DNA from: Bathynomus jamesi
Lineage: Eukaryota > Arthropoda > Malacostraca > Isopoda > Cirolanidae
Assembly: GCA_023014485.1 (NCBI GenBank)
Contig: JAJOZX010000486.1
Location: 1,214,001 to 1,278,000, forward strand
Length of the DNA: 64,000 nucleotides
Direction of reading: 5' to 3'
Position 1 is the first letter of the stretch. Every line of letters starts with the position of its first letter. Positions 52,256-63,218 of the stretch are shown in pieces. The notes under the pieces were generated by a model. It ran no database searches. It saw only the letters and a program-made list of their open reading frames with translations, and was not told where the DNA came from. Both the position numbers and the translations under genes were made by a program.

Positions 52256-52974
52256 ATGAAGAAAGTGGTAGTGATTCCCCACGAGGTGTACGCTTCACTG
52301 CAAAGGAATCCAGACACGGATCTAGATCCCCGTAAAAGCAGTTGCTAGCTCTATTAAACAGTGAAAAAACACCTGATGAGAAAAGAGTCTTATACCAAGA
52401 AGCTCTGCAGAAATTTCTTCACGAGTACGAAAATTATAAGAGCCCTACAGAGATTCCTGTGGTTATTAGGCACAGCACGGGGGACGATGGACATGGCGAC
52501 ATAGGATCTGAGCCCGACGATACAGCTGACCAACCAAAAAGATTAGCCACACAACATATCGAACATGTATTAAAAAGCACCCTCCCACATACATTGATGA
52601 GTAAAGGCTTAAGTCTTTATAATCTATTGAATGAGGATCCAGCCATACAATGGACCGATACAGGCGAGCTCATTGTGGAAGGATCAAAGGTACAGGGATC
52701 GAATATCGTAGACATTGTCCATGATCTGGTGAGAAAGTGGGATAGGCCATCACCATCAGGATGGAAGCATATTAAAGCAAGACTACAACAAATAAATGTC
52801 CCTAAAACGTTGATAGGAAATCTGAACAGGTTAAAAGACTTGGAACATGCAACGCATGTGACACAATTGAAGACGCCGTCACCCCCAGCGGTAACACCTT
52901 TGAAGAGGAGAAAGAAGAGATTAAACCAACCCTACCCACGTGCCTCTAAAATACGCAAATGGCTAACGTATTAA
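52256..52974 (+). pseudogene. Conserved Polinton ORF of unknown function, one frameshift
   Basis: ATG at 52256 opens MKKVVVIPHEVYASL, then stops at 52348; the remainder continues in another frame to 52974. Its features are LHEYENYKSP, LSLYNLLNEDPAIQW, VQGSNIVDIVHDLV and a basic tail (LKRRKKRLNQPYPRASK). Proteins of this type are regularly found between the ATPase block and the integrase of arthropod Polintons, but I know no established function. The frame is broken near 52335. Confidence 0.6.
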
Positions 52975-53739
52975 CTAAACGCTATTATGACGTTTCTACC
53001 CCATCCTCTTACGGCGGCGTAGATAGACTGTACAGAAAGAAGTGTTTACGGAGTAGGAAAAAAAGATGTTGAAAGATTTTTGAGGGAGCAGGACGCTTAT
53101 ACGCTTCATAAGCCTGTGAGAAAAAGGTTTAAAACAGCCAAGACAACGGCTTCCTCGATTGATTCTATTTGGCAAGCAGATTTAACAGACATGCAAAGAT
53201 ATTCACTGTATAACGATGGTTACCGCTACATTCTATTCATAATAGACGTATTCTCTAGATATCTGTGGCTAGTTCCTCTGAAAAATAAATCACCTGAAAC
53301 AGTTGCTAAAGCCACCAAAACGCTAATGTTAAAAGAAAACAGGGTTCCTGGCTATTTTTGTACGGATATGGGGAAGGAATTTATAGGCCGTGCTTTTCAG
53401 AACATGTTGACAGAGTTTAATATCAGCTATTACACAACCAATTCTATACATAAGGCTTCTTTAGCTGAAAGAGTTCAGCGCACCATAAAGGAACGCATGC
53501 ACCGTTATTTTACACATAAAAACACATACAGATTTCTAGACATTCTGGAATCATTGGCATCATCCTACAACCGCTCACACCATCGCACGATTGGGACAAC
53601 ACCTAACGAAGTTTTAGAAAGAGGTACGCTCCCGAGAAGAGATGGATCACCACCACCACCACCACACTCTGCGCGCTTCAAAATCAATGATTATGTAAGG
53701 CTGTCGCGTTCGGGGAATAAATTCGCATGTATCAATTGA
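52960..53739 (+). pseudogene. Polinton retroviral-type integrase, N-terminus frameshifted and C-terminus lost
   Basis: It inserts element DNA into the host chromosome. The core frame 53080-53739 has the rve triad: D in WQADLTDM, D in YFCTDMGKEF and E in SLAERVQRT, with 33 residues between the last two. FIIDVFSRYLWLVPLKNKS and NRSHHRTIGTTPNEVL also fit. The N-terminal zinc-binding-type region before 53080 is in a different frame (one indel near 53040). After KINDYVRLSRSG the expected C-terminal domain is replaced within a few residues by unrelated sequence leading into the capsid remnant, which points to a deletion junction near 53720-53760. Confidence 0.85.
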
Positions 53740-53759
53740 AGATGGAGAAATTGGCTGAA

Positions 53760-54220
53760 AGGTCCCCAGACATGTGCTATATTTACAGTAATATAGTGGA
53801 GGAAAATATAAAAAGAGTGCCTTTAAATTCGAGAATTTCGGACTTAAAAATATAACTCTATACGTTAATGGCACTGCTTTGGGTGGAACAATGGGTACGG
53901 ACTATTCATCAGACGCTGTGTTACCTCTTTGTGCCAGAGCCTATAGTAATCTGACCCATATTGCAGGTGATTGTGATGAGCTTGGTAATGGGGTAACGCA
54001 GGAAGAATTCATTGATCAATTTAACCTTTATCCGTTTGACATTACACCTGACTTATCTGCTAGCGTAAATACCCATTTAACCCCACAGCAGAGCGGAAAC
54101 ATCTCAGTGCGGCTGGAATTCGCCAAGCCTATAGACGCTCCTATTAGTGTACTAGTATATCTCGAATCGCAAGCCCTAATAGAAGTAGATAGATTTAGGA
54201 GCGTTATCACTGACTTTTAA
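53760..54220 (+). pseudogene. C-terminal remnant of a double-jelly-roll major capsid protein
   Basis: The open frame to 54220 ends with blocks typical of Polinton capsid proteins: NITLYVNGTALGG, DQFNLYPFDITPDLSA, VRLEFAKPIDAPISVLVYLE and ALIEVDRFRSVITDF. Only about 130 residues remain of a protein normally several times longer, and no other capsid or penton sequence occurs in the element. The 5' part was removed by the deletion that also cut the integrase end. It cannot form a capsid. Confidence 0.72.
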
Positions 54221-54221
54221 A

Positions 54222-54605
54222 ATGGATGCTAATACACTTCAGAAAGTAATGGAACGAGTCACACGTTCCAAATTTATCGGAGTGTTTGCGAAGAATGAAA
54301 CATTGAGTTTGCCAAGTACGCGAGAATGCGGTAGTCTTATTGTGAACACAGATGTCATCGGTAATGAAGGGATTCACTGGATCGCTGTCTATTTTAAAAA
54401 TAGACAGCGCCTGTACTATTTTGATTCACTCGGTACTCAACCCTGGAGTGACCCTATTATTGTAAAATTTCTCGCTCAGTTACATATTCCCGAAGTTGTA
54501 TGGAACCCATTTCGCATACAAGGATATTTTAGTAATGTTTGCGGAATGTACTGCGTCTCATTTCTCACGCATATGTCATGTGATAAAGAATTTATAAATT
54601 TTTAA
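54222..54605 (+). CDS. Adenain-like cysteine protease (maturation protease)
   Basis: 127 residues from ATG 54222, one base after the capsid stop. Catalytic residues as in adenovirus protease/Ulp1 relatives are present: H52 (GIHWIAVYF), D68 (YYFDSLG), Q100 (FRIQGYF) and C107 (SNVCGMYC). It would cleave capsid and core proteins during virion maturation. It is somewhat short at the C-terminus but undamaged. With the ATPase it is one of two Polinton genes still fully open. Confidence 0.85.
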   Translation: MDANTLQKVMERVTRSKFIGVFAKNETLSLPSTRECGSLIVNTDVIGNEGIHWIAVYFKNRQRLYYFDSLGTQPWSDPIIVKFLAQLHIPEVVWNPFRIQGYFSNVCGMYCVSFLTHMSCDKEFINF

Positions 54606-54607
54606 AT

Positions 54608-54796
54608 TTATTTGACCCGTGTCACACTCGCCGAAACGATGAAATGGTATGCAGACAGATAAAAATCCGTTTTCCAATTGTACGTACTCGTTGTATAGTA
54701 TAATGTTTTTGTTCGTATATTTGTAACGGTATATTCTTCAAAAGATTGTATAACACGTGTCAAATCCTCATCGGACCTTAAAGGAATAATGTTCAT
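54608..54796 (-). CDS. Possible small convergent ORF, unknown
   Basis: 62 codons starting MNIIPLRSDEDLTRVIQSFE; it ends 3 bp after the protease gene on the opposite strand. No recognised family. It may be a real small Polinton gene because it fills the gap neatly, but evidence is weak. Confidence 0.3.
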   Translation of the reverse strand: MNIIPLRSDEDLTRVIQSFEEYTVTNIRTKTLYYTTSTYNWKTDFYLSAYHFIVSASVTRVK

Positions 54797-55031
54797 TCTT
54801 TTAAAACATATACAGAGTATACAGACAGATCGCCATTATGTGAAGATATCTTTGGTTCATTTAAGAGGAATAACATTGATTGCCATAAAAAATTTCGATT
54901 TTAGCATAATGGGGATAAGAAGTAAAACAAAATAACATTGATTGCCATAAAAAATTTTTGGTGAGTATCTGTTTGACGAGATACTACAGCCCATCCATAG
55001 ATATATATATATAAAATCGAATTATAGACAC

Positions 55032-55205
55032 TTAAATTTCTATGGTAGTCCCTTGCGTCGGATTGTAAGGAGCGTCACTGCAAATATCTTCAACGGTTTG
55101 CGTTGGAAATAATTCATCACGGTCAATAGCGTTAAAAAGACTAATTGCCGTTAATGCTGCAGTATCACTTTCTTCATACAAATCTGGGGAGACGTACAGG
55201 TCCAT
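55032..55205 (-). CDS. Small acidic ORF with upstream TATA box, 57 aa
   Basis: It starts MDLYVSPDLYEESD and ends TQGTTIEI, and is rich in Asp/Glu. Upstream on the same strand, GCATATAAAAGGGG (about 55270-55283) is a good TATA box roughly 70 bp before the ATG, leaving room for a transcription start and short leader. No homologue recognised. It lies in the rightmost part of the Polinton, where lineage-specific accessory genes are usual. Confidence 0.45.
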   Translation of the reverse strand: MDLYVSPDLYEESDTAALTAISLFNAIDRDELFPTQTVEDICSDAPYNPTQGTTIEI

Positions 55206-55616
55206 GGTGGAGGGAATGATTATTCACTGACGCGAAAATAGCTACTGTTACTCCCAACTGAAAAATATCCCCTTTTATATGCACAATCGCCAAGCTCCGC
55301 CCCAAAAGACCAGATGTTCGTAGTGATTGGCTGCCGGTGTAGCTGGGTGGAGCTATGATGTGTACCAATCCGCTATAACGGGTCCGGACGAGTAACATAT
55401 ATATAAAATCGTGTTTCTTGTGAATAAATTATAGACACTTACATTTCTATGGTAGTCCCTTATATTATATTTTTATTTTTTACTTACAAGTTATTAGTAA
55501 TGTTTTCACAAATTCTTGTGTTAACATAATTTCAATTGTTAACTTATTTTATAATAAAGAAATTATAAATATAGCCTAATTATATTTTTAAAAAAGCATT
55601 CAGTTTCCACGTTAAA

Positions 55617-57050
55617 CTGTGGGTCTAAGGCGGAGTGAAAACCTTTCCAATTCGGCGAGAAATTGCACTAGGGTACAACGAAAATTATTTGGTGTTTCTT
55701 GTAGAACTTTTGATACTGATTCCGGTTTCAGAATTTTTCTATCACCCATAGTTTTCGAGAAAATAATAATATTTCCATTTACTCAGAGTTTCCCCTTATA
55801 GACAATGCAGGTCCTGTACACAATTGTTTGAACACAATTGCTCGAAAACCATAGTTCGAAAAACAAAAAGTATTAAAAAACATTAAAAGTTAAAAATCTT
55901 TATTCATACGTTATTAAAAGTTAAAAATCTTTATTAATAAAACAGGATAGAAGCATATGAAAGTCAAGGTAAACTATAGTTGCAAATTATAGTTAGGTTA
56001 GGTTAGGTTAGGTTAGGTCTCTTACATATAAAAACCCATTCACTAAGAGCATTGGTTTTCCTTTCTCACTAGAAACAAACTCTGCCATTTTAAGGGTGGT
56101 TTAACTGCAGCACTATAAATGTTATAGTTTAAATGAAGAGACTAACTAAACACTGCATAAATAAACACTAAAATAAAATTAAATGTTATAATATGAAAAA
56201 ATAAATAATATATATATATATTTACATATACCTATCATAAGATGTTTAAAAGAATGTGTATATATATAATTATAGTAAACTTACGTCAAGATAAACTAGT
56301 TACCCATAAAAACCTAATTGTTTTTCTATAATTCTGTGGGTCTAAGGCGGAGTGAAAACCTTTCCAATTCGGCGAGAAATTGCACTAGGGTACAACGAAA
56401 ATTATTTGGTGTTTCTTGTAGAACTTTTGATACTGATTCCGGTTTCAGAATTTTTCTATCACCCATAGTTTTCGAGAAAATAATAATATTTCCATTTACT
56501 CAGAGTTTCCCCTTATAGACAATGCAGGTCCTGTACACAATTGTTTGAACACAATTGCTCGAAAACCATAGTTCGAAAAACAAAAAGTATTAAAAAACAT
56601 TAAAAGTTAAAAATCTTTATTCATACGTTATTAAAAGTTAAAAATCTTTATTAATAAAACAGGATAGAAGCATATGAAAGTCAAGGTAAACTATAGTTGC
56701 AAATTATAGTTAGGTTAGGTTAGGTTAGGTTAGGTCTCTTACATATAAAAACCCATTCACTAAGAGCATTGGTTTTCCTTTCTCACTAGAAACAAACTCT
56801 GCCATTTTAAGGGTGGTTTAACTGCAGCACTATAAATGTTATAGTTTAAATGAAGAGACTAACTAAACACTGCATAAATAAACACTAAAATAAAATTAAA
56901 TGTTATAATATGAAAAAATAAATAATATATATATATATTTACATATACCTATCATAAGATGTTTAAAAGAATGTGTATATATATAATTATAGTAAACTTA
57001 CGTCAAGATAAACTAGTTACCCATAAAAACCTAATTGTTTTTCTATAATT
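55617..57050. repeat. 717-bp tandem duplication containing (TTAGG)5
   Basis: Unit 1 is 55617-56333 and unit 2 is 56334-57050; both begin CTGTGGGTCTAAGGCGGAGT and appear identical by eye. Each holds five TTAGG repeats (near 55993 and 56710). A diverged third partial copy of the unit's end (from about 57645) plus following sequence (57744-57930) shows an older tandem event. No gene recognised. Confidence 0.9.
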
Positions 57051-57358
57051 CTGTTTTCTATGGTTGGTTGAATTATGTGTAGGCTAACTACGTTATTTGT
57101 TTCGTCTCCGAAAAGTTTAACTTTAACTTCAAGTTTAATGAAGTTCAAGTTAATGTTATATTTCTTTCTAATCGTTAAACACTATATACATCTATTGTAA
57201 AACACTATATACATATATATACATCTATAGTGAAACACTATATATATCTATTTATCTATCTTAAAAAATTCTAAAATATTTATCGTTTAATTTTGCTCAT
57301 GTTGTTTGCAAAGTAAATACATTCAAACTTGTTTTAAATAAAGAAAAAATTAATATAT

Positions 57359-57389
<31 letters not shown>

Positions 57390-57397
57390 TATATATA

Positions 57398-57632
57398 CAG
57401 GGTGAGTCAAAAGTAGCGCCCGATTTCTGACAGTTGATTGTTTGTTTGCCATTTGTATTACAGTGTACAAGAAGGTAGAAATAAATGAATGACATGTTTA
57501 TCTAACCATTTATTCGGGGGAAAATTATTACGGAACTGTACCACGCTGTTTTACTTGCAATTTTCATGACTTCCCAGAAAGAATCTGACAGCCGAAAAAA
57601 CATAAATCGGGCGCTACTTTTGACTCACCCTG
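57398..57632. mobile_element. Tc1/mariner-type MITE in an AT tract
   Basis: It is 235 bp with termini CAGGGTGAGTCAAAAGTAGC and its reverse complement; the TIR continues GCCCGATTT. TA borders. It inserted within the tandem-repeat zone of the Polinton. Confidence 0.88.
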
Positions 57633-58019
57633 TATATATATATCACAAGATGTTTAAAAGACTGTATATATATAATTATAGTAAACTTATGTCAAGATAA
57701 ACTAGTTATCCATAAAAACCTAATTGTTTTTCTATAATTCTGTTTTCTATGGTTGGTTGAATTATGTGTAGGCTAACTACGTTATTTGTTTCGTCTCCGA
57801 AAAGTTTAACTTTAACTTCAAGTTTAATGAAGTTCAAGTTAATGTTATATTTGTTTCTAATCGTTAAACACTATATACATCTATTGTAAAACACTATGTA
57901 CATCTATACATCTATAAAAATTAAGTGTGTAAAAATTATTTATTTAATAAACAGAATTTAATTGGATTCATCTACCGTCATATATTGTGGTACACTATTT
58001 AAATGGATGATTAATATAT

Positions 58020-58411
58020 GGTTTTTGTTATCTGGAATACATGGCGCTATCTGGAATACATGGTGCGATCTGGCAACTCAGCACCCGAATACATGGCATG
58101 ATCTAGCAACTCAGCAACTGCATACATGGTGCGATCTGGCAACTCAGCAACTGAATACACGGCGTGATCTGGCAACTCAGCAACTGAATACATGGCGCTA
58201 TCTGGCAACTCAGCCAGAATAGAGGTTTATAAAAGACCGAGAGACGACTGACGGAGTCATTCAAGCTCGGCTCCCAGCCGAGCAAGGACCTCTGGTCCTT
58301 CTCTTTCTGGCCCTTTGGGAAAACCCCTTAGAGGCCTCTTAGGTTAAGTAAACGAAAATAACTTGGGGGAGAACTCCGCCTCCAAGTTGCATGCCTTGCA
58401 ATCAAAGGCAA

Positions 58412-58445
<34 letters not shown>

Positions 58446-58839
58446 TCAGGTGTACCCCTCCTCCCTTGGCTCAGCCAACTGACTGATTCAGCCAACTGGC
58501 TGATTAGGAGCCTATAAAACAACGCCTACTCGGCTGAAGTCTTAATATGCACTTGGCTCCTGCCAGGTGAACACCTCTCCTCCTTTCTCTCCTCCTTTCT
58601 CTCCTTTCTGGCCCTTTGGGGGGAATAGCTTGGGGGAGAACTCCGCCTCCAAGTTGCATGCCCCTTGCAACCCCGGTTGGCAACAAAGGCCAGTACTCTT
58701 TTTTTTTCTTTTTTTCTTTTTTTATTTTAATTTTTTGCAACACCCCCCTTCGCAACAACCCCACCCCCCCTTTGCAACATTGCAACATCACATAATAACT
58801 TGCAACATTCTTGCACTCTCCCCTTTTGCGGCTATACTA

Positions 58840-58840
<1 letters not shown>
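58020..58840. repeat. Polinton right inverted terminal region with 30-bp tandem array
   Basis: About five units of ATCTGGCAACTCAGCAACTG (58027-58220) are followed by a CT-rich block and by sequence complementary to the left end (CCTGCCAGGTGAACACCTCT at 58559; TTGCAACATTGCAACATCAC near 58780). Confidence 0.8.
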
Positions 58841-58872
<32 letters not shown>

Positions 58873-58877
58873 CTATG

Positions 58878-59519
58878 GGTCTTTTCCGTTTGGGGGCTAG
58901 CAGCGAATTTTAATGAAAATCGGTATACAAATGTGGTTTTGGTCACTGATTTCAAAAATAATTTTCTTTTTTTTTGAGAAATGAAAAACAAACATGTTAG
59001 AGCACTTTAAATAATTAATATGTGTTTTAACTAGCTTAAACTAGTTACAGAGGATTGTATTAAATTTAGCCAGAGTCACAAATTGCTACTGTTTATGAAA
59101 AAGTGCTCTAAGTGTGGGAAAGTGTGTTTCTTTGATAAAAATACCCAGTTCTTTCGTTGCCAAAAGTGTCGGTCAAACGGTAAACAGTGCAACTTTACGA
59201 AGAATACGTCTTTTGAAGGATCCCGGCAGATCTGTAAAAGTAGCAGAAAAAAAATCAAGAATTAATGCCCGGTTAGGTCAATTGAATGCCAGGTTAGGTC
59301 AATTGAATGCCAGGTTAGGTCAACTGTACGCCCTTGACGATTGGTTAGGTTAAGTTATGATATTTTCGTTAAAAACACATTAATTATTTAAAGTGCTCTA
59401 ACATGTTTGTTTTTCATTTCTCCAAAAAAAGAAAGCTATTTTTCAAATCAGTGACCAAAACTACATTAGTCTACCGATTTTCATTAAAATTCGCTGCTAG
59501 CCCCAAAACGGAAAAGATC
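58878..59519. mobile_element. Merlin-like element nested in the Polinton end, with zinc-ribbon remnant
   Basis: The inverted ends GGTCTTTTCCGTTT / GATCTTTTCCGTTT extend about 140 bp inward. The centre (59083-59265) encodes CSKCGKVCFFDK, FFRCQKCRSNG and FEGSRQICK, resembling the N-terminal zinc ribbon of Merlin/ISXO2-type transposases; the catalytic domain is absent. A triple repeat of GGTTAGGTCAATTGAATGCC lies at 59270-59330. The target duplication is unclear. Confidence 0.65.
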
Positions 59520-59596
59520 TTAAAGCAGGACTGTTCGGAGGCCAATGTCCTAGAGGGCTTTTGTCCTAGGGGGCTTTTGTCCTAGTCATGATACTG

Positions 59597-60183
59597 ATAC
59601 AGTACAAAGGATTGATAGTTCTATACGAGAAATGAGACAAGTACAAACAAACAAACTTTATTTCAAACTCAACAGGTACAAACTAGTGGTGTACCGATTA
59701 ATCGGCATCAGCATTGGCAGAATCGGCCATTTTGGGGCATCGGCATTGGCCAAATTTAGCCGATTCTCTTACCGATTATTTGAAATTTTAAAATTTTCAT
59801 TACAAAACAAAATCTATATTTATAGAAAATTGAACGTACGAAAAACCCTATTTATGATAATTTATACTCATTTCAAAGTGTAATTATATAAAAATATTTT
59901 ACATTCACGAAAAAGGCAAAGATTAATAAGTTAAGTTGTCCATAAATTTGCATTTTCTCTAACTAGCTAATCTTTAAATATTATAGACTATTGCAATCTC
60001 CAACTGTATATTAATACATACAATATATTTTTATCGCCTCACGAGGAGAGGATGCCTCACGGGTGGGCTGCTACTCTGCCGTTAAATAGTAAAGGTTTTT
60101 GACTGTTTCCGCGGAAAATTTAGATATCATTATGTTCATGAACTCACAGTGATCCCGCGTATATACTTAGCATGTTGTAGTGG
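59597..60183. other. Spacer right of the Polinton
   Basis: It contains TAGTGGTGTACCGATTAATC (59686) with repeated CGGCATTGGC motifs, like one end of a hAT element whose partner end I could not find. No gene. Confidence 0.35.
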
Positions 60184-60594
60184 CAGTGGCGGATTATCAC
60201 TGAGGCTATTGAGGCTGAAGCCTCAGGCTCCCATGCTTGAGGCCCCCCCCCCAATCAACTGAGTTTTGATGATATAATTCGAGATTTCGCAAACTTCTTT
60301 GATTAAATATGACAGAGTACACAAACTGACAAATTCTCTGTTTTATTTTATGTTTTATAGGCCCTAAAGTAAAATTTGTTTAATAAGGTTTGGTTTTGGC
60401 AAACGGCAAAATACACTGTGTTAAGGTTCTTTTAAGTTTGTTTCTCAATTAGCCTGATCACCGTACATATAATTCGTGTAAATGTACTATGTACTGTACA
60501 TGTACAATGTACATGTATTATTAATAAAAGCTATAGAAAAGGGCCCTCATATTCTTCATTTCCCCGGGCCCCGAGGTATTTTAATCCGCCTCTG
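60184..60594. mobile_element. Non-autonomous hAT MITE
   Basis: It is 411 bp. It starts CAGTGGCGGATTATCA and ends with the reverse complement of CAGAGGCGGATTAAAA. The flanks TGTAGTGG and TAGAGTGG match at six of eight positions, a decayed 8-bp duplication. Confidence 0.7.
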
Positions 60595-60739
60595 TAGAGT
60601 GGGTAATAGTGTTGTGATAACACTGGTCTACAAATTTTGAAAAAGTATGTGCTTCGGAGATAAAATGTGTTTCCTATTATGGATTTTGGGGTGCTGAAAA
60701 CGAATATGACCATAAAAACAGTCGATTGGCTACAGTGGA

Positions 60740-62279
60740 AACGTTCACCATGTTCATCACTGACTGCTCCGCAGTTGGCCGGAAAAAATTCCAGGTGCGA
60801 ATGGCGGAAATGTATCTTTAAAGACATATTGCAGCCCATTTTTTGATAGGACAATAGCAGGTTTTCCACCAGCTCCCTCTAATTGTCAGCTTTGGTATTT
60901 CCGAGAAAATTGGTTGCTACTAACCGGAAAGCATTTCACGCTCTCTTACCACCTAGGATACGGTCGAACTCCTCATCTCTAAGAAGCTCGCGGATCTGTG
61001 GACCAACAAATACACCCTCCTTGATTTTTGCTTCACTGAGCTTTGGGAATTTACCACCGAGGTACTTAAAAGCTACCCCCGTTTTATCCATAGCCTTAAC
61101 AAAATTTTTCATGACGCCCAGTTTGATGTGTAAGGGTGGTAACAAAATCTTGCTCGATTCTACAAGTGGTGGATGCTGAACATTTTTTGTTCCAGGTTCC
61201 AATGAGTGTCGGAGTGGCCAATCCTTCTTGATGTAATGAGAAGTCCTAGCCCGGCTATCCCATTCACACAGAAAACAGCAATACTTAGTGTAGCCCGGCT
61301 GCAGTCTAAGCACGATAGCAACAACTTTCAAGTCACCACAAACCTGCCACTGATGTTTGTCATAGTTTATGCAGTTCAAAAGTTGCTTCATGTTGTCACA
61401 TGTTTCCTTCATGTGGACTACATGACCAACTGGAATTGATGGCAATACATTGCTAACATGCAACAAAACAGCTTTTAGACTCAACTTCGATGAATTAATG
61501 AACAGTCTCCACTCATCAGGATTGTGAATAACGTTGAGAGCTGCCATCAGACCATCGATGTCGTTGCAAGCTACAAGGTCACCTTTCATGATGAAGAATG
61601 GGACAAAATCTTTTTGACGGTCACGAAACTTACACACCCTAACATTTTCAGCGAGGAGATTCCACTGCTGCAATCTGGAGTCCAACAGCTCTGTCTTACT
61701 CTTTGGCAGTTCTAAATCTCTGATAATGTCGTTTATTTCATTCTGAGTTATCATGTGCGGTTTAGATGTCAAGTTATAAACAAATTCAGGATCTTGTGAA
61801 GTTGAAGGCTCACAAGTTTCGCAGGTTCCTTCATTCTCCTCGTCCTCTGACTCCAGGGAGAATGAGTGTTGGGGCTCAGGAACGGGTAGTCCTTCGCCGT
61901 GAGGTACCGGGCGTATAGCAGAGGGTATATTCGGATATTGCAAAATCCACTTTTTCTTCTTGCAAATACCTTTCTTGACTGGAGGCTCCATGCAGAAGTA
62001 ACAATTGCTGACATGATCTGTTGGTTCCCTCCACACCATTGGCACTGCAAAAGGCATAGATTTCCTTTTCCGATTCAACCACTGGCGAAGGTTTGTTGCA
62101 CAAGTATTGCAGCATATGTGTGGGGCCCAGCTCTTGTCCTGATCTCCAATCTTACAGCCAAAATAAAGGTGATAGGCTTTCCTAATCACGGCGGTTATAG
62201 CACGCTTTTGTTATGCAAAAGTCAATTCTCCACAATCATAACAGAAGTTATCTACACTGTTCACGCAATTACGAGGCAT
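60740..62279 (-). pseudogene. Family A putative transposase (copy 3), longest open copy
   Basis: The likely start MPRNC is at 62279; an in-frame stop lies at 62214, after which 62189-60936 is open for over 400 codons. It shows the Cys-rich N-terminus (YFGCKIGDQDKSWAPHICC, CYFC), MVWREPTDHVSN, AIRPVPHGEGLPVPEP, CGDLKVVAIVLRLQPG, TKYCCFLCEWDSRA and LLPPLHIKLGVMKNFVKAMDK. Two further nonsense codons (near 60930 and 60885) precede LSYQKMGCNMSLKIHF and SDEHGERFH; the last 40 residues are replaced by other sequence. It gives the best view of the middle domain that copy 2 lacks. Confidence 0.65.
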
Positions 62280-62371
62280 CTTTGTTCAAATTAGGCTGAA
62301 AAAAATTCAGTTTCAAAAGCAAACACTAAAAAGAGTTTGACAAGGGTGCACTGTATGACTTCCGTGAATGA

Positions 62372-62762
62372 ACTGATGCTGTGGCGTAATATGTAGACGC
62401 CTGTGACACATTGACGCCTTGACTCTACTGCGCATGCGCGTAGTTATATTTACATAAATTAATGTAATTACATTGCATTTTAATAATTTTAAATTAGGTA
62501 AGGTTAAGTTAGGTTAGTATTCCATTTATATTAATATAAAAAATATTATGGGAAGCAATATGTTAAAATGATCCAGTCTATTTTTTAATAAATAATTTAC
62601 AAATACATAATGTAATAGATAAATTTAAAATTATATTTTATTGTATATATATGTATATATTTACATTAATTTATTAAAATAAAAAAATATAACCGCGCAT
62701 GCGCAGTAGAGTCAATGCGTCGATGTGTCACAGGCATCTACGTATTACGCGACAGATGCAGT
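62372..62762. mobile_element. MITE inside family A copy 3
   Basis: Inverted ends ACTGATGCTGTGGCGTAATA and ACTGCATCTGTCGCGTAATA extend about 80 bp, including GACTCTACTGCGCATGCGCG. The interior is AT-rich and non-coding. Confidence 0.8.
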
Positions 62763-63218
62763 CCAGTTAGTAGGGTGCAGGGTTGCCTGATATCTTTATA
62801 AATAGAGCCAATTGGCAATTTTAGGCATCATTTTCGTATTCAGTGACCCAAAATTAGTAAAGATTGACTACTTTTATTTCCGAAACATTTTGGCTGGAGA
62901 CCAGTGTAATTAATGTGAAAGGATGGTTGTGCATGGAGCTGGTGGTATCTGGAACGTGATTTAAAGGAACGAGAAGTGGGCACTACTATTAGCATCCCCT
63001 TCCCTTCCTCCCGCCCCACCCTCACAATCTACACTGCGAATCTTCCGTATAATCGTACAGTGACTCCGCGTATATACTTTATGTGCCTGAGCATCGAACC
63101 AGTGGTATCTGGAGCATTATTTAAAGGGACGAGAAGTGGGACTCCTAACGGCGTTCCCTCTACCTCCACCCAAACCACCCCAACCATCTACGCTCCCCCG
63201 CAAGCCTGTTCCTCCATC

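Larger units (their letters stand above)
43447..59587. mobile_element. Polinton/Maverick element, about 16.1 kb, degraded
   Basis: The tips carry GGACAAAAGCCCCCTAGGAC-type repeats in inverted orientation (43454-43488 and 59547-59582). Longer inverted regions follow: 43660-43990 matches the reverse complement of 58490-58835. ATGATACTG sits directly outside both ends (43438-43446 and 59588-59596), a candidate target duplication; Polintons usually give 6 bp, so the extra bases may be chance. Inside are the hallmark genes: protein-primed DNA polymerase B, packaging ATPase, integrase, capsid remnant and adenain-like protease. Length and gene content fit a Polinton (virus-like transposon). Frameshifts, a capsid deletion, a tandem duplication and nested MITEs show it is no longer autonomous. 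Confidence 0.88.
60621..62906 (-). mobile_element. 'Family A' transposon, copy 3
   Basis: The termini are CACTGGTCTACAAATTTTG at 60621 and the reverse complement of CACTGGTCTCCAGCC ending 62906, matching copies 1 and 2. The gene runs on the minus strand. A MITE (62372-62762) has inserted in its 5' leader. No clear target duplication remains. Confidence 0.72.

Noticed and set aside
55993..56017. Chromosome end marked by TTAGG repeats
   Set aside because: There are only five units, repeated inside a tandem duplication and with element sequence on both sides; interstitial, not a telomere.
55619..56518. Repeated 60-66-codon frame GLRRSENLSNSARNC
   Set aside because: It is present only because the 717-bp unit is duplicated; no start context, conservation evidence or known family supports coding.
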